The notes beneath the pieces are model-generated. The model was given only the letters and a program-made list of their open reading frames with translations. It was not told the DNA's origin and ran no database searches. From positions 682,001 to 746,000 of the forward strand of contig CAVWMF010000001.1 in assembly GCA_963756025.1 (NCBI GenBank): a stretch of 64,000 nt of DNA. The letters are read 5' to 3'. Numbering within the stretch: the stretch's first letter is position 1; the number at the start of each line of letters is the position of its first letter. Made by a program: the position numbers and the translations under genes. Origin of the DNA: Bog-473 sp963756025 (lineage in GTDB: Bacteria > Actinomycetota > Acidimicrobiia > Acidimicrobiales > RAAP-2). Positions 1-8,219 of the stretch are shown here, piece by piece.

Positions 1-789
1 GGACTGCATCTGCGACGTCACCTGGTCGATGGTCAACTGTTGCGGCATGGACCGGGAGCCGGCGAAGTTGTTGTCACCGTTGTACACCGCTTCGAGCGAG
101 TAGGAACCGGACTGGAGCGTCGTCGAATTGATGTAGCAGTTCCCGTTGGATTGTCCGTTGCCCGAGCCCCCCATGTAGGCGGTGCAGAGGTACGTGTCGG
201 GGCCCGGTGCTCCCGAGAAGATGTCGACGCTGCCCGACGGTGACTGGTTCAAGACACCCGGGGCGTCGACGGAGACGTTGAGGGAGTTGTTGCCCTCGTT
301 GCCGTAGCTGATCGATGATCCGGCGGACGGGAAGGTGATGGTCGTCGCGGTGACGGCGGGGCTGATGGTCTCCGTGGTCGTGCTGACGTTCGGGCCGTAG
401 TCGGGGTCGCCGTTGAAGGAGGCGGTGATGGAACGGTCGCCGACGTTGAGGTTGCCCCCGGGCTCATCGCAGGTGACGGTGTAGGTCCCGGCCGTCGCTG
501 TGGGTTGGGGAGCGAGCCCGGTGCAGCCGTTGATGTAGTTCCCGTTGTCCTGCAGGTCGACGCTATCGGCCGGATCGAGCGGGCCGGCGTCCGGCGTCAC
601 CAGAGTGACCGTGTAGGTGATGTCCTGACCGAGGGGTGAGGGGTTGGCCGATGCTGCGATGTCAATCGTGACCGGATCCGGATCACCCGAGGCCGTCGAC
701 GACCAGGCCAGGGTGCTCAGAGGGACGGCGGTGCCCACGATGAGAAGAGTGAGCATGCGCTTCCGTGCGTTCTTCGGGTTGGACGACAT
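1..789 (-). CDS. Secreted Ig-like repeat protein (3' end outside window)
   Basis: The reading frame is open from the ATG at 789 to the left edge (263 codons), so the C-terminus is missing. Residues 1-35 form a signal peptide: a basic start (NARKRM), a hydrophobic core (LTLLIVGTAVPLSTLA) and an SSTASG region that could be cleaved. After it come two bacterial Ig-like (Big_5/Ig-like 3 type) modules at about 38-125 and 128-255. They are recognised by the recurring pattern 'Y.VT...G....Y.VTC' and 'GSYSLEAVYNGDNNFAGS', which is characteristic of the family. Such domains usually form extracellular stalks or adhesion repeats. GAGGGG lies just upstream of the ATG. The protein is presumably exported and may be surface-anchored further downstream. 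No enzymatic motif is visible in the part present. Confidence 0.8.
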   Translation of the reverse strand, partial: MSSNPKNARKRMLTLLIVGTAVPLSTLAWSSTASGDPDPVTIDIAASANPSPLGQDITYTVTLVTPDAGPLDPADSVDLQDNGNYINGCTGLAPQPTATAGTYTVTCDEPGGNLNVGDRSITASFNGDPDYGPNVSTTTETISPAVTATTITFPSAGSSISYGNEGNNSLNVSVDAPGVLNQSPSGSVDIFSGAPGPDTYLCTAYMGGSGNGQSNGNCYINSTTLQSGSYSLEAVYNGDNNFAGSRSMPQQLTIDQVTSQMQS

Positions 790-946
790 GTACCCCTCAG
801 TATGAAAGGTGCGTATCTATGGAGCCGCGTGTCACCCCCAATGCCGCCACAACAGTTGCAAACCCGCTTTGCGTCGGCCTTTGCAACAGACAAGCCACTT
901 GACGTGCAGTTTTACGGGCCGTCGGGAGGCATCCGAGGGGGATGGA

Positions 947-1150
947 TCAGGTGTTGTTGTTGCGACCGAACAACCAGTAGAGCGCCGAGTTTCCCGTTTG
1001 CAGCGGGGTGAACGCCCGCCAGAACCAGCGCGGTCCCCGGATCTGGGCATCAGTGCGCCGGCTGAGATCTTGCAACGTGATCGCAGTGACGATGACATGG
1101 AGAATCAGCAAGGCGACGAGGACGGGACGACTCGGCTTCCAACGGCTCAC
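947..1150 (-). CDS. PLDc_N-like small membrane protein
   Basis: A 67-residue protein starting at GTG 1150. It has one clear hydrophobic helix (PVLVALLILHVIVTAITLQDL, about residues 9-29) and a C-terminal 'NSALYWLFGRNNN'. The ending closely matches the 'GP.lYl.fGR' terminus of the phospholipase D-nuclease N-terminal (PLDc_N) family, which are short membrane proteins of unknown role. The family normally has two helices. The second hydrophobic stretch is weak here (TPLQTGNSALYWLFG). The start is inferred from where the family-like sequence begins, and no strong Shine-Dalgarno supports it. It stands alone, divergent from the HEAT-repeat gene. Confidence 0.6.
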   Translation of the reverse strand: MSRWKPSRPVLVALLILHVIVTAITLQDLSRRTDAQIRGPRWFWRAFTPLQTGNSALYWLFGRNNNT

Positions 1151-1237
1151 GGAGTGATCGTAATCCGAAAGGCCCCCACCGCACCGATGCTCCGCCGGCC
1201 GTGCGACGCTCGTAGGTCGGCCGGTTAGCGTTGTCGT

Positions 1238-1831
1238 ATGGCCCCGCCCGACCTCACTCCTGACGTCAGTGACGTCGCTCTCTGCGAGGTTGCGGTCGTC
1301 TTCCTGCGCGCGTTCTTCAGCGGCACCGCCCGCCAGCGCTCCCGGCGTCTGACCAAGACCCCGCTCCGGGCCGTTCAGGTGGCCGCCCTGCGCCACCCGA
1401 ACCCGTCTACCCGCAAGGAATGCCTGTTCTTCCTCGACCACTACGCCAACGACCAATCGATCGACGTCTTCAGCGCTGCGCTGGCGGACCCGGTCGATTT
1501 CGTGCGGAATCTCGCAATGCATTCGTTGGCTTGCACGAGCTGCAAGGTCGAAGCGCTCTCTCCTGCAGAGGTCGTCCCGGGACTGGTCCAGGTCATCAGC
1601 ACCGACCCGCGCCCGGACCTGCGGGTGAGGGCAATCTCGATGCTCGTGCACCTCGCCCCCGACGACGAAGTCGCGCGAGGCGCGCTCGAGACCGCGGCGA
1701 CGAGCGATCCGGACCCGCTGACTCGCCGCGTGGCTGTCGGCGCCCTGCAGGGGACCTTCGACGCCCCCCGCAAACGTTACGAGCGTCGTCAGCGCACCCA
1801 CACCCGGACGGCACGCCGAGTCGGCTCCTGA
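1238..1831 (+). CDS. HEAT-repeat-like protein
   Basis: A 197-residue soluble protein made of paired amphipathic helices with the HEAT pattern. Recognisable repeats start near residues 45 ('AVQVAALRHPNPSTRKECLF'), 82 ('ADPVDFVRNLAMHSLA'), 120 ('DPRPDLRVRAISMLVHLA') and 152 ('SDPDPLTRRVAVGALQ'); each has the D/N-P-x-x-x-V/L-R turn. The C-terminal 25 residues are strongly basic and probably disordered. HEAT solenoids are binding scaffolds, and nothing here points to a catalytic role or a specific partner. It is monocistronic, and its start ATG directly follows a short intergenic gap shared with the divergent PLDc_N-like gene. Confidence 0.6.
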   Translation: MAPPDLTPDVSDVALCEVAVVFLRAFFSGTARQRSRRLTKTPLRAVQVAALRHPNPSTRKECLFFLDHYANDQSIDVFSAALADPVDFVRNLAMHSLACTSCKVEALSPAEVVPGLVQVISTDPRPDLRVRAISMLVHLAPDDEVARGALETAATSDPDPLTRRVAVGALQGTFDAPRKRYERRQRTHTRTARRVGS

Positions 1832-1937
1832 CGCCGCGGCGCCTGGGTTGGCGTCGCGCTTTGTTCCGGCGTCGGTGCGGTCGAGCGGGATGACCGTCCC
1901 GTGACAACCGATAGACCCGCTGAAGCGTGAATAGTGC

Positions 1938-3221
1938 ATGGAGAGCCGGGATGTTCGCCAATGCCCGGTCACCTCTCTGCCGTGCCCATCGCGAGGAGGG
2001 CGCAGACGGCGCCGGGTCCCCCACGTCGCGTACGCGCTCCTGGCTCTGGTCCTGTTCTTGCTCGTCCCGCCAGCGATTTCGGCCGGTGCCACCAGCGATC
2101 CGGTACAACCCCGTGGCTGTGTCGCGAGTGAAGCAAGACCACCCGTGACAGCCACCTTCGGCGGAGGGAACAGCGCTCCGGCGCCGTGGCCCGCCAAGGT
2201 CCTGGTCAAGAAGGCGACGGTACAGGTGCTGGATTCCGCCACGAAGACGGCGTACGGACTCGTGTCCGAGAACCCGTACTCGGAGGGACCGGTGCTGCTC
2301 GAGGCATTTCCACTCTCAGGAGGCACCGTGCGGAAAGGTCCGACGTTCGCTCTCAGCGGTTACTCCGACAGCCTTGCCCTCGCCGGGGGATCCTTGTGGG
2401 TAAGCGGGTCGACTGGCAAGGGCGACACGTCTTCCGGACCATCGCTGTGTCAGGTGAACCCAACCACTTTGCATGTGGTGCGACTCGTGCATCTTCCCCC
2501 TCCGGGGCGCCGCAAGGACGAAGGGTTGGCGGTGGTGGTTAGCGCAGGGTCACCGGGCACCATCTGGGCCGGTTATCAGAGCACCCTTGTCCATCTCGAG
2601 GTGCGTAGTGGCGCGATCCTCGCGACCGCTACGGTGCCGTCGGGCACCATCGCCAGTCTCGCCACCAACCCCACGGACCGACTCCTCTACGTGTCGCTGT
2701 CCTACCCCACCATTTCCGGCAAGCAGGTCGACGCCGCCGTGGAGGAACGCATCGCGAGCAGTGGCCGGATGCTCGCCACCACGCCGGCCACGAGTCCAGT
2801 GATCGGTTCAGTGGCCGGGGGGTCCCTGACCGCGCTCCCCGACGGTGTGGCCACCTCGTTCCGGACAGGCATGATGGGTCTGACCGTGCTGCTGGGCGCC
2901 GCGGGCCTCGTTGTGATCAACCCTCCCGGCTTGGGTACGGCGTACCGGGGAACTGACCGGCCACCCGCCAACATCTTCAGCTGGCCGATGTCCGCCTCGA
3001 CGCTCTACGCATCGGACACGCTTTGGATCGAGAACGGGTGGGGTGTTCTCGCCTGCGTCGATCCGGCGACGGGTGCCGTGCGGGATTCTGAACAGTCTCA
3101 GCAGGTCGGTGGAGACATCTTGGAGCTTCTCGGTACGGAGCAACACTCTCGCCGACTCGTCGTCTCCACCATGGGTGGTGCAATTCTCGCGATTACCCCG
3201 CCGAGCGCCTGTACCGGCTGA
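1938..3221 (+). CDS. Exported/membrane-anchored propeller-like protein
   Basis: A 427-residue protein with an arginine-rich N-terminus (GGRRRRR, about residues 20-26) followed by a long hydrophobic segment (VAYALLALVLFLLVPPAISAG, about 30-50), which is a signal peptide or N-terminal anchor. The rest is beta-rich and repetitive: short units such as 'LAGGSLWVSGST', 'GSPGTIWAGYQSTLVHLE' and 'SASTLYASDTLWIENGW' recur about every 45 residues, as in seven-bladed quinoprotein/YVTN-type propellers. No catalytic residues are recognisable. The assignment rests on fold appearance only. The coding sequence is intact, and its GC and codon use match its neighbours. Confidence 0.6.
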   Translation: MESRDVRQCPVTSLPCPSRGGRRRRRVPHVAYALLALVLFLLVPPAISAGATSDPVQPRGCVASEARPPVTATFGGGNSAPAPWPAKVLVKKATVQVLDSATKTAYGLVSENPYSEGPVLLEAFPLSGGTVRKGPTFALSGYSDSLALAGGSLWVSGSTGKGDTSSGPSLCQVNPTTLHVVRLVHLPPPGRRKDEGLAVVVSAGSPGTIWAGYQSTLVHLEVRSGAILATATVPSGTIASLATNPTDRLLYVSLSYPTISGKQVDAAVEERIASSGRMLATTPATSPVIGSVAGGSLTALPDGVATSFRTGMMGLTVLLGAAGLVVINPPGLGTAYRGTDRPPANIFSWPMSASTLYASDTLWIENGWGVLACVDPATGAVRDSEQSQQVGGDILELLGTEQHSRRLVVSTMGGAILAITPPSACTG

Positions 3222-3299
3222 GCGGCCGAAATGTCTCACTGGCGGAGTTGCTGAGCGATACTGGCGTTGTCGTGACGTATCGCATGCAGGAGTAACCGC

Positions 3300-3899
3300 A
3301 TGGTCAACCATGACCGCCGAGGCAAGTTGATGGCTTCCTACGAGAACGCCGCGGTGATCGTGTCGGGGATAGATGCGACGGAGCTCGGCCAGCCGACACC
3401 GTGCCCCAAGTATGACGTGGCTGGACTGGTCGACCACATCGTCGAGGCGGGCCACCGGGCGGCCGCTCTTGGCCCGGGCCGGACACCGCCACCCGGAGAC
3501 GATTCCCCGCACGTGGAGCTGTCCGACGCGCCCGGTCGGCTGCGCCATGCGGCTGAGGACGCGGCGCAGGCATGGGAGGACGATTCCGGGTTGTCCTCGA
3601 CGTTCACCATGCCGTGGGGTGAGGAGTACACGGGGGCCACACTCGTCGACATGTACCTCGCAGAGCTGGCCGCCCACGCATGGGATCTGGCCCGGGCCAC
3701 CGGACAGATCGACGAGTTGGACCCCGCCGTCGCCGCACCGGCACTCGAGGGGGCACGGACCATGATCAAACCCGAATACCGCGATCTGGTGGAATCAGGA
3801 TCTCCGTACGGAGCAGAAGTGCCGCCTCCCCCGGGCGCCGACGACTGGGATCGCCTCGCCGCCTTCATGGGACGCGACCCGCGCGCACCGTTGTCATGA
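3300..3899 (+). CDS. TIGR03086-type (DinB/MDMPI-fold) metal-binding protein
   Basis: A 199-residue four-helix-bundle protein of the actinobacterial TIGR03086 group, related to mycothiol-dependent maleylpyruvate isomerase. Visible hallmarks are 'LVDHIVEAGHR' (His on the metal-facing helix, about residue 48) and 'YLAELAAHAWDLARATGQ' (the H-x-x-D-x-A-R motif of the family, about residue 128). The usual N-terminal 'pTPC..W.v..L..H' appears as 'QPTPCPKYDVAGLVDHI'. The start is set by AGGAG at 3288-3292, 7 nt before the ATG. The reaction is unknown; family members are proposed to use metal plus mycothiol. Its stop overlaps the stop of the convergent BNR-repeat gene by 6 bp. Confidence 0.75.
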   Translation: MVNHDRRGKLMASYENAAVIVSGIDATELGQPTPCPKYDVAGLVDHIVEAGHRAAALGPGRTPPPGDDSPHVELSDAPGRLRHAAEDAAQAWEDDSGLSSTFTMPWGEEYTGATLVDMYLAELAAHAWDLARATGQIDELDPAVAAPALEGARTMIKPEYRDLVESGSPYGAEVPPPPGADDWDRLAAFMGRDPRAPLS

Positions 3900-5240
3900 A
3901 CCCAGCGGCATCCAATTCACGCCGTTGCTGGTGTGCCACAACCCGATGCCATAGGCGCAGATCCAGCCCTGCGTGGTGCTGATGAAGGTGATGTTGCCTT
4001 GCCCGCTGCTGCGTATCCCTTCGGATTGAAGATCGGGAACCGCCGTCCAGGAACGGCCACCATCCGACGTCTTGTACATCGAAGTGCCCATGGGCTTGAG
4101 CCAGGCCGTCGTGGGGCCGGCAACGGCCAGGTTCTTGTGCCCGATCGAAAAAGGTGCGACATAGCCATTGAGTGGCAGCGAGTTGGGCTCCGACGCCGGA
4201 GGAGGCGGCGTGCCCAGGCCCGTGGCAGATGCAGTCAGTGCCCAGGTGATACCCCCGTCGCTCGATCGGTAGAGATCCTTCGACTGGGAACCCCCGGATC
4301 CTTGGCCCCCGCAGAGAAGCCAGAGGTCATCTGTACTCGATGCGGCCACCTCGGCGCCGAGGTCAAAGGCTCCCGCACACGGGACCGGGCGTTGTTGCCA
4401 CGTCCGGCCGGCGTCGCTCGTGAAGAGCAACTGGAGTGAACCGCCATCGGTCGGGAGGCTGGAGGTCAGCACATAGGAATGCATCGTGGTGATGCGCGCG
4501 AGCTCCACCGAGTGAAGATCGACGGGGCCGCTCACCTCCCCGAGTCCTCCGGCACCGGTTGGCTGCCACGACACTCCACCATCGACCGACTGCTCGGTTT
4601 GCAGCGCACATGGCCTCGGCGCGAAGGCATCGCAATCCCCGGTCACGGCCCACACGTTCGCCCCGATCGCACTCACGTCGAACACGGTTGGTCCGATGGC
4701 CGCCCGGCTCCAAGTGGCGCCACTATCGTCACTGACCCACAACGGAACGGAGCCGTCGCCACTGGGTGCACCGCCCCAGAGGTACCCGTGGGTCCCGACG
4801 AACTCAATCTGGCCGGGGTATCCGTCATTCTGCCCGTAGCCCGCCGGCAGGGAGTCATTCTCGACGTGCCAGGAGTTTCCCCCATCGGTCGATGTGGCAA
4901 GAAGCGCAGTTCCCCTATGTGCAGCGAGGGCGAATCCCTCTTCTGGACCGGTGAAGACAACGTTGAGCAGAGCCGTCGTGGGAACCGACGTGCCGACGGC
5001 CAGTGGCCCTTTGACCGCATCGAAGGCATAGGTCGTCTCGACCGAACTGAGGTGGACGTTCGAAGAGCGGGTAGCGATGAACACGGAGAGGGCGCCGAGG
5101 AGGATCACACACGTTGCGCCGAGCACGGCCGTCCGGCGACGCGCCCGAATGGTCGTGGCTCGATGCAAGACGCTCGTCAGATCGCCCTCTGTCGGAGAAG
5201 GCGGTGACGGATCATCGAGATGCTCGAACATCTCCGTCAC
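3894..5240 (-). CDS. Membrane-anchored BNR-repeat (sialidase-fold) protein
   Basis: A 448-residue protein with about 35 cytoplasmic residues, a single transmembrane helix (about 39-57, TAVLGATCVILLGALSVFIA) and a large extracytoplasmic beta-propeller. Asp-box/BNR repeats are plain: STDGGNSW, SDDSGATW, SVDGGVSW, TSDAGRTW, SSDGGITW and TSDGGRSW. No sialidase arginine triad or other active site can be picked out, so this is probably a binding or sensing propeller and not a glycosidase. It overlaps the upstream sigma-factor gene by 29 bp, so the two are co-translated. The topology (short cytoplasmic tail, one helix, external sensor) and position match those of an anti-sigma factor. The tail lacks an obvious zinc-finger anti-sigma motif. 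Confidence 0.72.
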   Translation of the reverse strand: MTEMFEHLDDPSPPSPTEGDLTSVLHRATTIRARRRTAVLGATCVILLGALSVFIATRSSNVHLSSVETTYAFDAVKGPLAVGTSVPTTALLNVVFTGPEEGFALAAHRGTALLATSTDGGNSWHVENDSLPAGYGQNDGYPGQIEFVGTHGYLWGGAPSGDGSVPLWVSDDSGATWSRAAIGPTVFDVSAIGANVWAVTGDCDAFAPRPCALQTEQSVDGGVSWQPTGAGGLGEVSGPVDLHSVELARITTMHSYVLTSSLPTDGGSLQLLFTSDAGRTWQQRPVPCAGAFDLGAEVAASSTDDLWLLCGGQGSGGSQSKDLYRSSDGGITWALTASATGLGTPPPPASEPNSLPLNGYVAPFSIGHKNLAVAGPTTAWLKPMGTSMYKTSDGGRSWTAVPDLQSEGIRSSGQGNITFISTTQGWICAYGIGLWHTSNGVNWMPLGS

Positions 5241-5799
5241 CTCCGTCCTGATAACCCGAAAGATGGATCCGGAGCGCCGCGAGCCCTCGCGAACAGTGGC
5301 TCTTCACCGTTCCCTCGGAGCAGCGCATGATGATGGCCACATCTGCTTCGCTGAGGTCCGCCAGGTAGCGCAGCACCACCGCCTCACGTTGACGGCGCGG
5401 CAGGCTTCGGAGGCCTTTCACGAGATCTCCACGTTCACCGATGTGCGGATCCACCAGACCGAGGGGACGGGTGGGGCGTGGCGACGTGCGCCCACGTCGC
5501 CGGATTCGGTCAATGGCCAAATTGGAGGCAACCCGGGTGATCCAACCTTCGGGGCGCTCCTCGAGGCGATTCCACCGAAGGGCCGCCCTGGCCAGAGCCT
5601 CCTGAGCCACATCTTCGGCATCTCCGCGGTCCCCCAGCATTCGAAATGCCACCCGGTAGGCAAGGTGGTAGAGACGTTCAAAGGCAAGGTCGAAACCGGA
5701 TGGTCCCGCGGACAACATGGCCTTGCGAATCACGGAGATGTCACGATCATCTGCATCCCCGCCTCTCGCCGCCAGAACCGTGTGACTTCTGATGCTCAT
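5212..5799 (-). CDS. ECF-type RNA polymerase sigma factor
   Basis: A 195-residue sigma-70 family protein of extracytoplasmic-function size. Region 2 is at about 38-75 (LYHLAYRVAFRMLGDRGDAE followed by DVAQEAL; the D-x-E-D-x-x-Q-E-x core is intact). Region 4 is at about 128-180 (LRSLPRRQREAVVLRYLADL, then the helix-turn-helix 'EADVAIIMRCSEGTVKSHCS'). There is no region 1.1 or 3. It is the first gene of a two-gene operon with the membrane BNR-repeat protein, which probably controls it. Target promoters cannot be read from the window. Confidence 0.85.
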   Translation of the reverse strand: MSIRSHTVLAARGGDADDRDISVIRKAMLSAGPSGFDLAFERLYHLAYRVAFRMLGDRGDAEDVAQEALARAALRWNRLEERPEGWITRVASNLAIDRIRRRGRTSPRPTRPLGLVDPHIGERGDLVKGLRSLPRRQREAVVLRYLADLSEADVAIIMRCSEGTVKSHCSRGLAALRIHLSGYQDGGDGDVRASR

Positions 5800-5893
5800 C
5801 CACCTGAATTACGCCGAGCAAGCCTCCCAGGTTGTCATCGGAGACGATGTTCAAGTGGTGGATCGGGCCAATCCGCCTGATCCGACCTGGTCT

Positions 5894-6358
5894 TCACGCG
5901 TACACGAGATCCTCGATGTCAGGCTCGCGGCCCGACGCGACCATGAGCTTCGAACCGGGACGAAAGCGGACGAGATCGAGGATGAGCTCTGCGATCTGTT
6001 CAGGACTGTAGTGACGCTCCAGCACCTCCCGGTCTTCGGCGTTGAAGCTCGTGGGTGCGGTCAGGAACGCGGTGGCCAGTCGCAGCACGATCTGTTGACG
6101 CTCAGGAAGGTCACTGTTCGCCGGATCCTCGAGATGACCGACCATCGACTCGTCGAAGCCGCGGTCGATTGCCGCGCGTAGGCGGAGGTTGCTACAGAGC
6201 CTGCAGTGCGACAGTCGCCCGCTGAGGATCCGTAGGAGTTCCCGGGTGACGAGATCGACAGCACCCGGATAGGCGACGGCCATGAAGGTGGCCTGGGCCG
6301 CGGCGAGATCCGGGGCGACGTCTTCGAGCGTGACGTCGGTCCGGGGGACGCTTCTCAT
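5894..6358 (-). CDS. AhpD/carboxymuconolactone-decarboxylase-like protein with CxxC
   Basis: A 154-residue all-helical protein of the AhpD/CMD fold. The diagnostic redox motif 'SHCRLCSNLRLRAA' (C-x-x-C in front of a helix, about residue 50) is intact, so thiol peroxidase-partner or decarboxylase-like chemistry is possible. The start at 6358 is decided by GGAGGT at 6365-6370, 6 nt upstream; a longer frame exists but lies inside the upstream gene. It follows the second AhpD-like gene (6360-6818) with one base between stop and start, so the pair is one operon and the two chains could form a hetero-oligomer. Confidence 0.7.
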   Translation of the reverse strand: MRSVPRTDVTLEDVAPDLAAAQATFMAVAYPGAVDLVTRELLRILSGRLSHCRLCSNLRLRAAIDRGFDESMVGHLEDPANSDLPERQQIVLRLATAFLTAPTSFNAEDREVLERHYSPEQIAELILDLVRFRPGSKLMVASGREPDIEDLVYA

Positions 6359-6359
6359 C

Positions 6360-6818
6360 TCACCACCTCCCTGCGCCGATAGTGAGACGGGCACGCTGTG
6401 TCGTTTCGAACAGGCCACACGCGTACGTGAGCACCAGAAATCCCCCTTGCCCCACCGCGTCGATCACTCGATCCGCCTCCTCGTCCGAGACGCTTTGGGC
6501 GTCGATGAGCAGTTGTTCGGCGTACCCGAGGCAGGCACGGGTCTGGTCGGAGAACCTGACGTCTGTCGGCCACTGCGACAGCGAGCTCACCATGTCCTCG
6601 TCCAGTCCGGCGGCGACGGCCTCGGGGGTGCGGTGAACGAGCGCGGCCTCGCACCCGAGCAGCTGGGCAATGCGCAGGCGGCAGTACTCGAGCAGCAGTG
6701 GGGCGATGGCCTCTTGCCCCCATAGTGCCGTCTCGATATCGACCAGGGCGGCCGCGTATCGGGGACGTTGGCTCACGATCCACTCGAAGCTTTCCGCCTC
6801 CACTTCGTTCGTCACCAT
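6360..6818 (-). CDS. AhpD/CMD-like partner lacking the CxxC
   Basis: A 152-residue helical protein with the same architecture as its downstream neighbour. The motif region reads 'EYCRLRIAQLLGCEAALVHR' (about residues 44-63), where CMD/AhpD proteins have '..R.A...gC.yC...H'. The resolving CxxC is reduced to a single Cys. The helix 'RACLGYAEQLLIDAQSVSDE' is typical of the fold. A catalytically dead or structural partner for the CxxC-bearing protein at 5894-6358 is the simplest reading. Alternatively it could be a stand-alone CMD-fold protein acting by another mechanism. The two genes are separated by a single base. Confidence 0.6.
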   Translation of the reverse strand: MVTNEVEAESFEWIVSQRPRYAAALVDIETALWGQEAIAPLLLEYCRLRIAQLLGCEAALVHRTPEAVAAGLDEDMVSSLSQWPTDVRFSDQTRACLGYAEQLLIDAQSVSDEEADRVIDAVGQGGFLVLTYACGLFETTQRARLTIGAGRW

Positions 6819-6873
6819 TGGTCGTCGGACACCGGGGTCACAGGCCCCTCAATTTACCACCGCCCCGGCCCGA

Positions 6874-8154
6874 CTACATCGACGAAAAGCGTTGAGGCGT
6901 GCTCACCCAGGCGCTGAAGAGTGGCAGGCAAAACTGCTCGGTATGACCGGCACGCCTTCTTGTGAAATCGGCCGGAGTTCCCGCCAACGCAACCGCGGCG
7001 TAGGGATGATCGAAGTGGAGGGTGGCCGTGCGGGTCAGACCGCGTTCGCCTGGGGAGCGGCCAAGCGACCCCATGAGGGCGAAAGTCGTGATCGCCGCGG
7101 CCTCGAAGCCGGTAGGCGTGTAGGAGGCGACGGCCGAATGCACAGCCTCGAATTCGTCGCCGCGTGGATCGGGCCCGATGAGACCGAGCAGTGCCGAAAG
7201 CGCAGGCCCGGCCGCAAACGACTCCGAAGCCAGCAGATTCAACGTGCTGTCCGCCTGCCAAGCGGCGAGGACGGTGCCCTCGATCCGTTCCGATCGCTCT
7301 CCCGCCGCCACGGCCCTCTCCTCGCGTTCGGCGATCTCCCAGGAGTGACCGCTGCCGAGGGGGAGGTCGAAGAGTGAGCAGTTGGCCGAGCGGAGCCGAT
7401 CATCACGGCAGAGTCGCGCGACCTCGTATGCGGCCTCGAGCACAAGTGCGCGGTCGATCTGTGGATCTGCCGCCACCGACAGCACGGCGAGATCCTCGTT
7501 GGCCAAGGCGAAATGCACGGCGACGACTCCGGCTGCCTCGGTCGTGGCCAGCATCATCGGAGGCGTGTCAGGGCGACGGTCGCGAAGGACGTGGTCTGTC
7601 TTGCCTTGCCATGGGCTCGAGGCCCGCAGGTGATCGCTTGCCTCTACGACCTCGAACGGCGTTCGCCAAGAGACTTCGGTGGCCAGCACGGAGGAGAGGA
7701 GGAGGCGTGTCAGATCCGTAATCTGCACCGGAAACCTCTTGATGAGGCCCAAGGTGCGATCCTCCGCCCAGGCATCGGCTGCGCCCTGAGACGGCATCTC
7801 TCCCCTCTCGACCTGGCTCGGGAGGCTCGCGCTCCATTGGGTGAACGCAGCCGTGGTTTCGGTGTTCCTGACCCACAACGCCACCCCGCTGCGCAGCGCC
7901 GGCGGAGGATCCGCCAGAAAGTCGACCAGCAGTTCCGCTGCGTGCGCCGACGAGCAACCGAGTGCGTCCTCGAGCTTCTTTTGATCTTGGCCCACCGCTG
8001 CGCTGACACAGGCGGCCAGGAGCAGCCAAATCCCGAGTGGGGAGGAGATCGAATTCGCGGCGTGCTGTTCAAGGGTCGCCGGGGCGACACGCCGACAGTA
8101 GGCGTCGATGAGGACAGCCAGGGATTTCCCCGAGTTGCCTCGTTCGTCTGTCAC
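6874..8154 (-). CDS. Divergent serpin-like protein
   Basis: About 426 residues. Three landmarks of the serpin fold are in order: 'SPLGIWLLLAACVSAAVGQD' near the N-terminus (serpin 'SP.si...LamvyLGA'), 'TEVSWRTPFEVVEASDHL' in the middle (serpin 'n..yFkg.W..pF....T') and 'LHFDHPYAAVALAG....LPLFSAWVSTP' at the end (serpin 'f.adHPFlf.I.....lFmG.v.nP'). Spacing and total length fit a serpin. The hinge before the reactive loop (usually EEGTEAAAAT) is not recognisable, so inhibitory activity is doubtful. No signal peptide is present, so it is probably cytoplasmic. GTG 8154 is preferred because the longer frame overlaps the upstream cupin-like gene. The family call is by eye from these three landmarks. 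Confidence 0.55.
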   Translation of the reverse strand: MTDERGNSGKSLAVLIDAYCRRVAPATLEQHAANSISSPLGIWLLLAACVSAAVGQDQKKLEDALGCSSAHAAELLVDFLADPPPALRSGVALWVRNTETTAAFTQWSASLPSQVERGEMPSQGAADAWAEDRTLGLIKRFPVQITDLTRLLLSSVLATEVSWRTPFEVVEASDHLRASSPWQGKTDHVLRDRRPDTPPMMLATTEAAGVVAVHFALANEDLAVLSVAADPQIDRALVLEAAYEVARLCRDDRLRSANCSLFDLPLGSGHSWEIAEREERAVAAGERSERIEGTVLAAWQADSTLNLLASESFAAGPALSALLGLIGPDPRGDEFEAVHSAVASYTPTGFEAAAITTFALMGSLGRSPGERGLTRTATLHFDHPYAAVALAGTPADFTRRRAGHTEQFCLPLFSAWVSTPQRFSSM

Positions 8155-8219
8155 ACGAGCATTTTGACAGAGGGGGCGACCTGAGCGAGGGCCGCCGCAA
8201 CCCCGGACCCCAAGTGTTT

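Noticed and set aside
947..2326. Very long minus-strand frames opposite real genes (also 15250-16608, 22513-24054, 28480-30063, 32229-33767 and 36007-37554 and 45457-47151)
   Set aside because: They are the mirror frames of clearly recognised genes (HEAT protein, MFS, CoA-transferase, ligase, LysR, pyrG, 'AEIGAGQEVAR' protein). High-GC codon bias opens these frames; their products are low-complexity R/G/P/D-rich with no family features. Only the last 67 codons of the 947-2326 frame were kept, as a PLDc_N-like gene.
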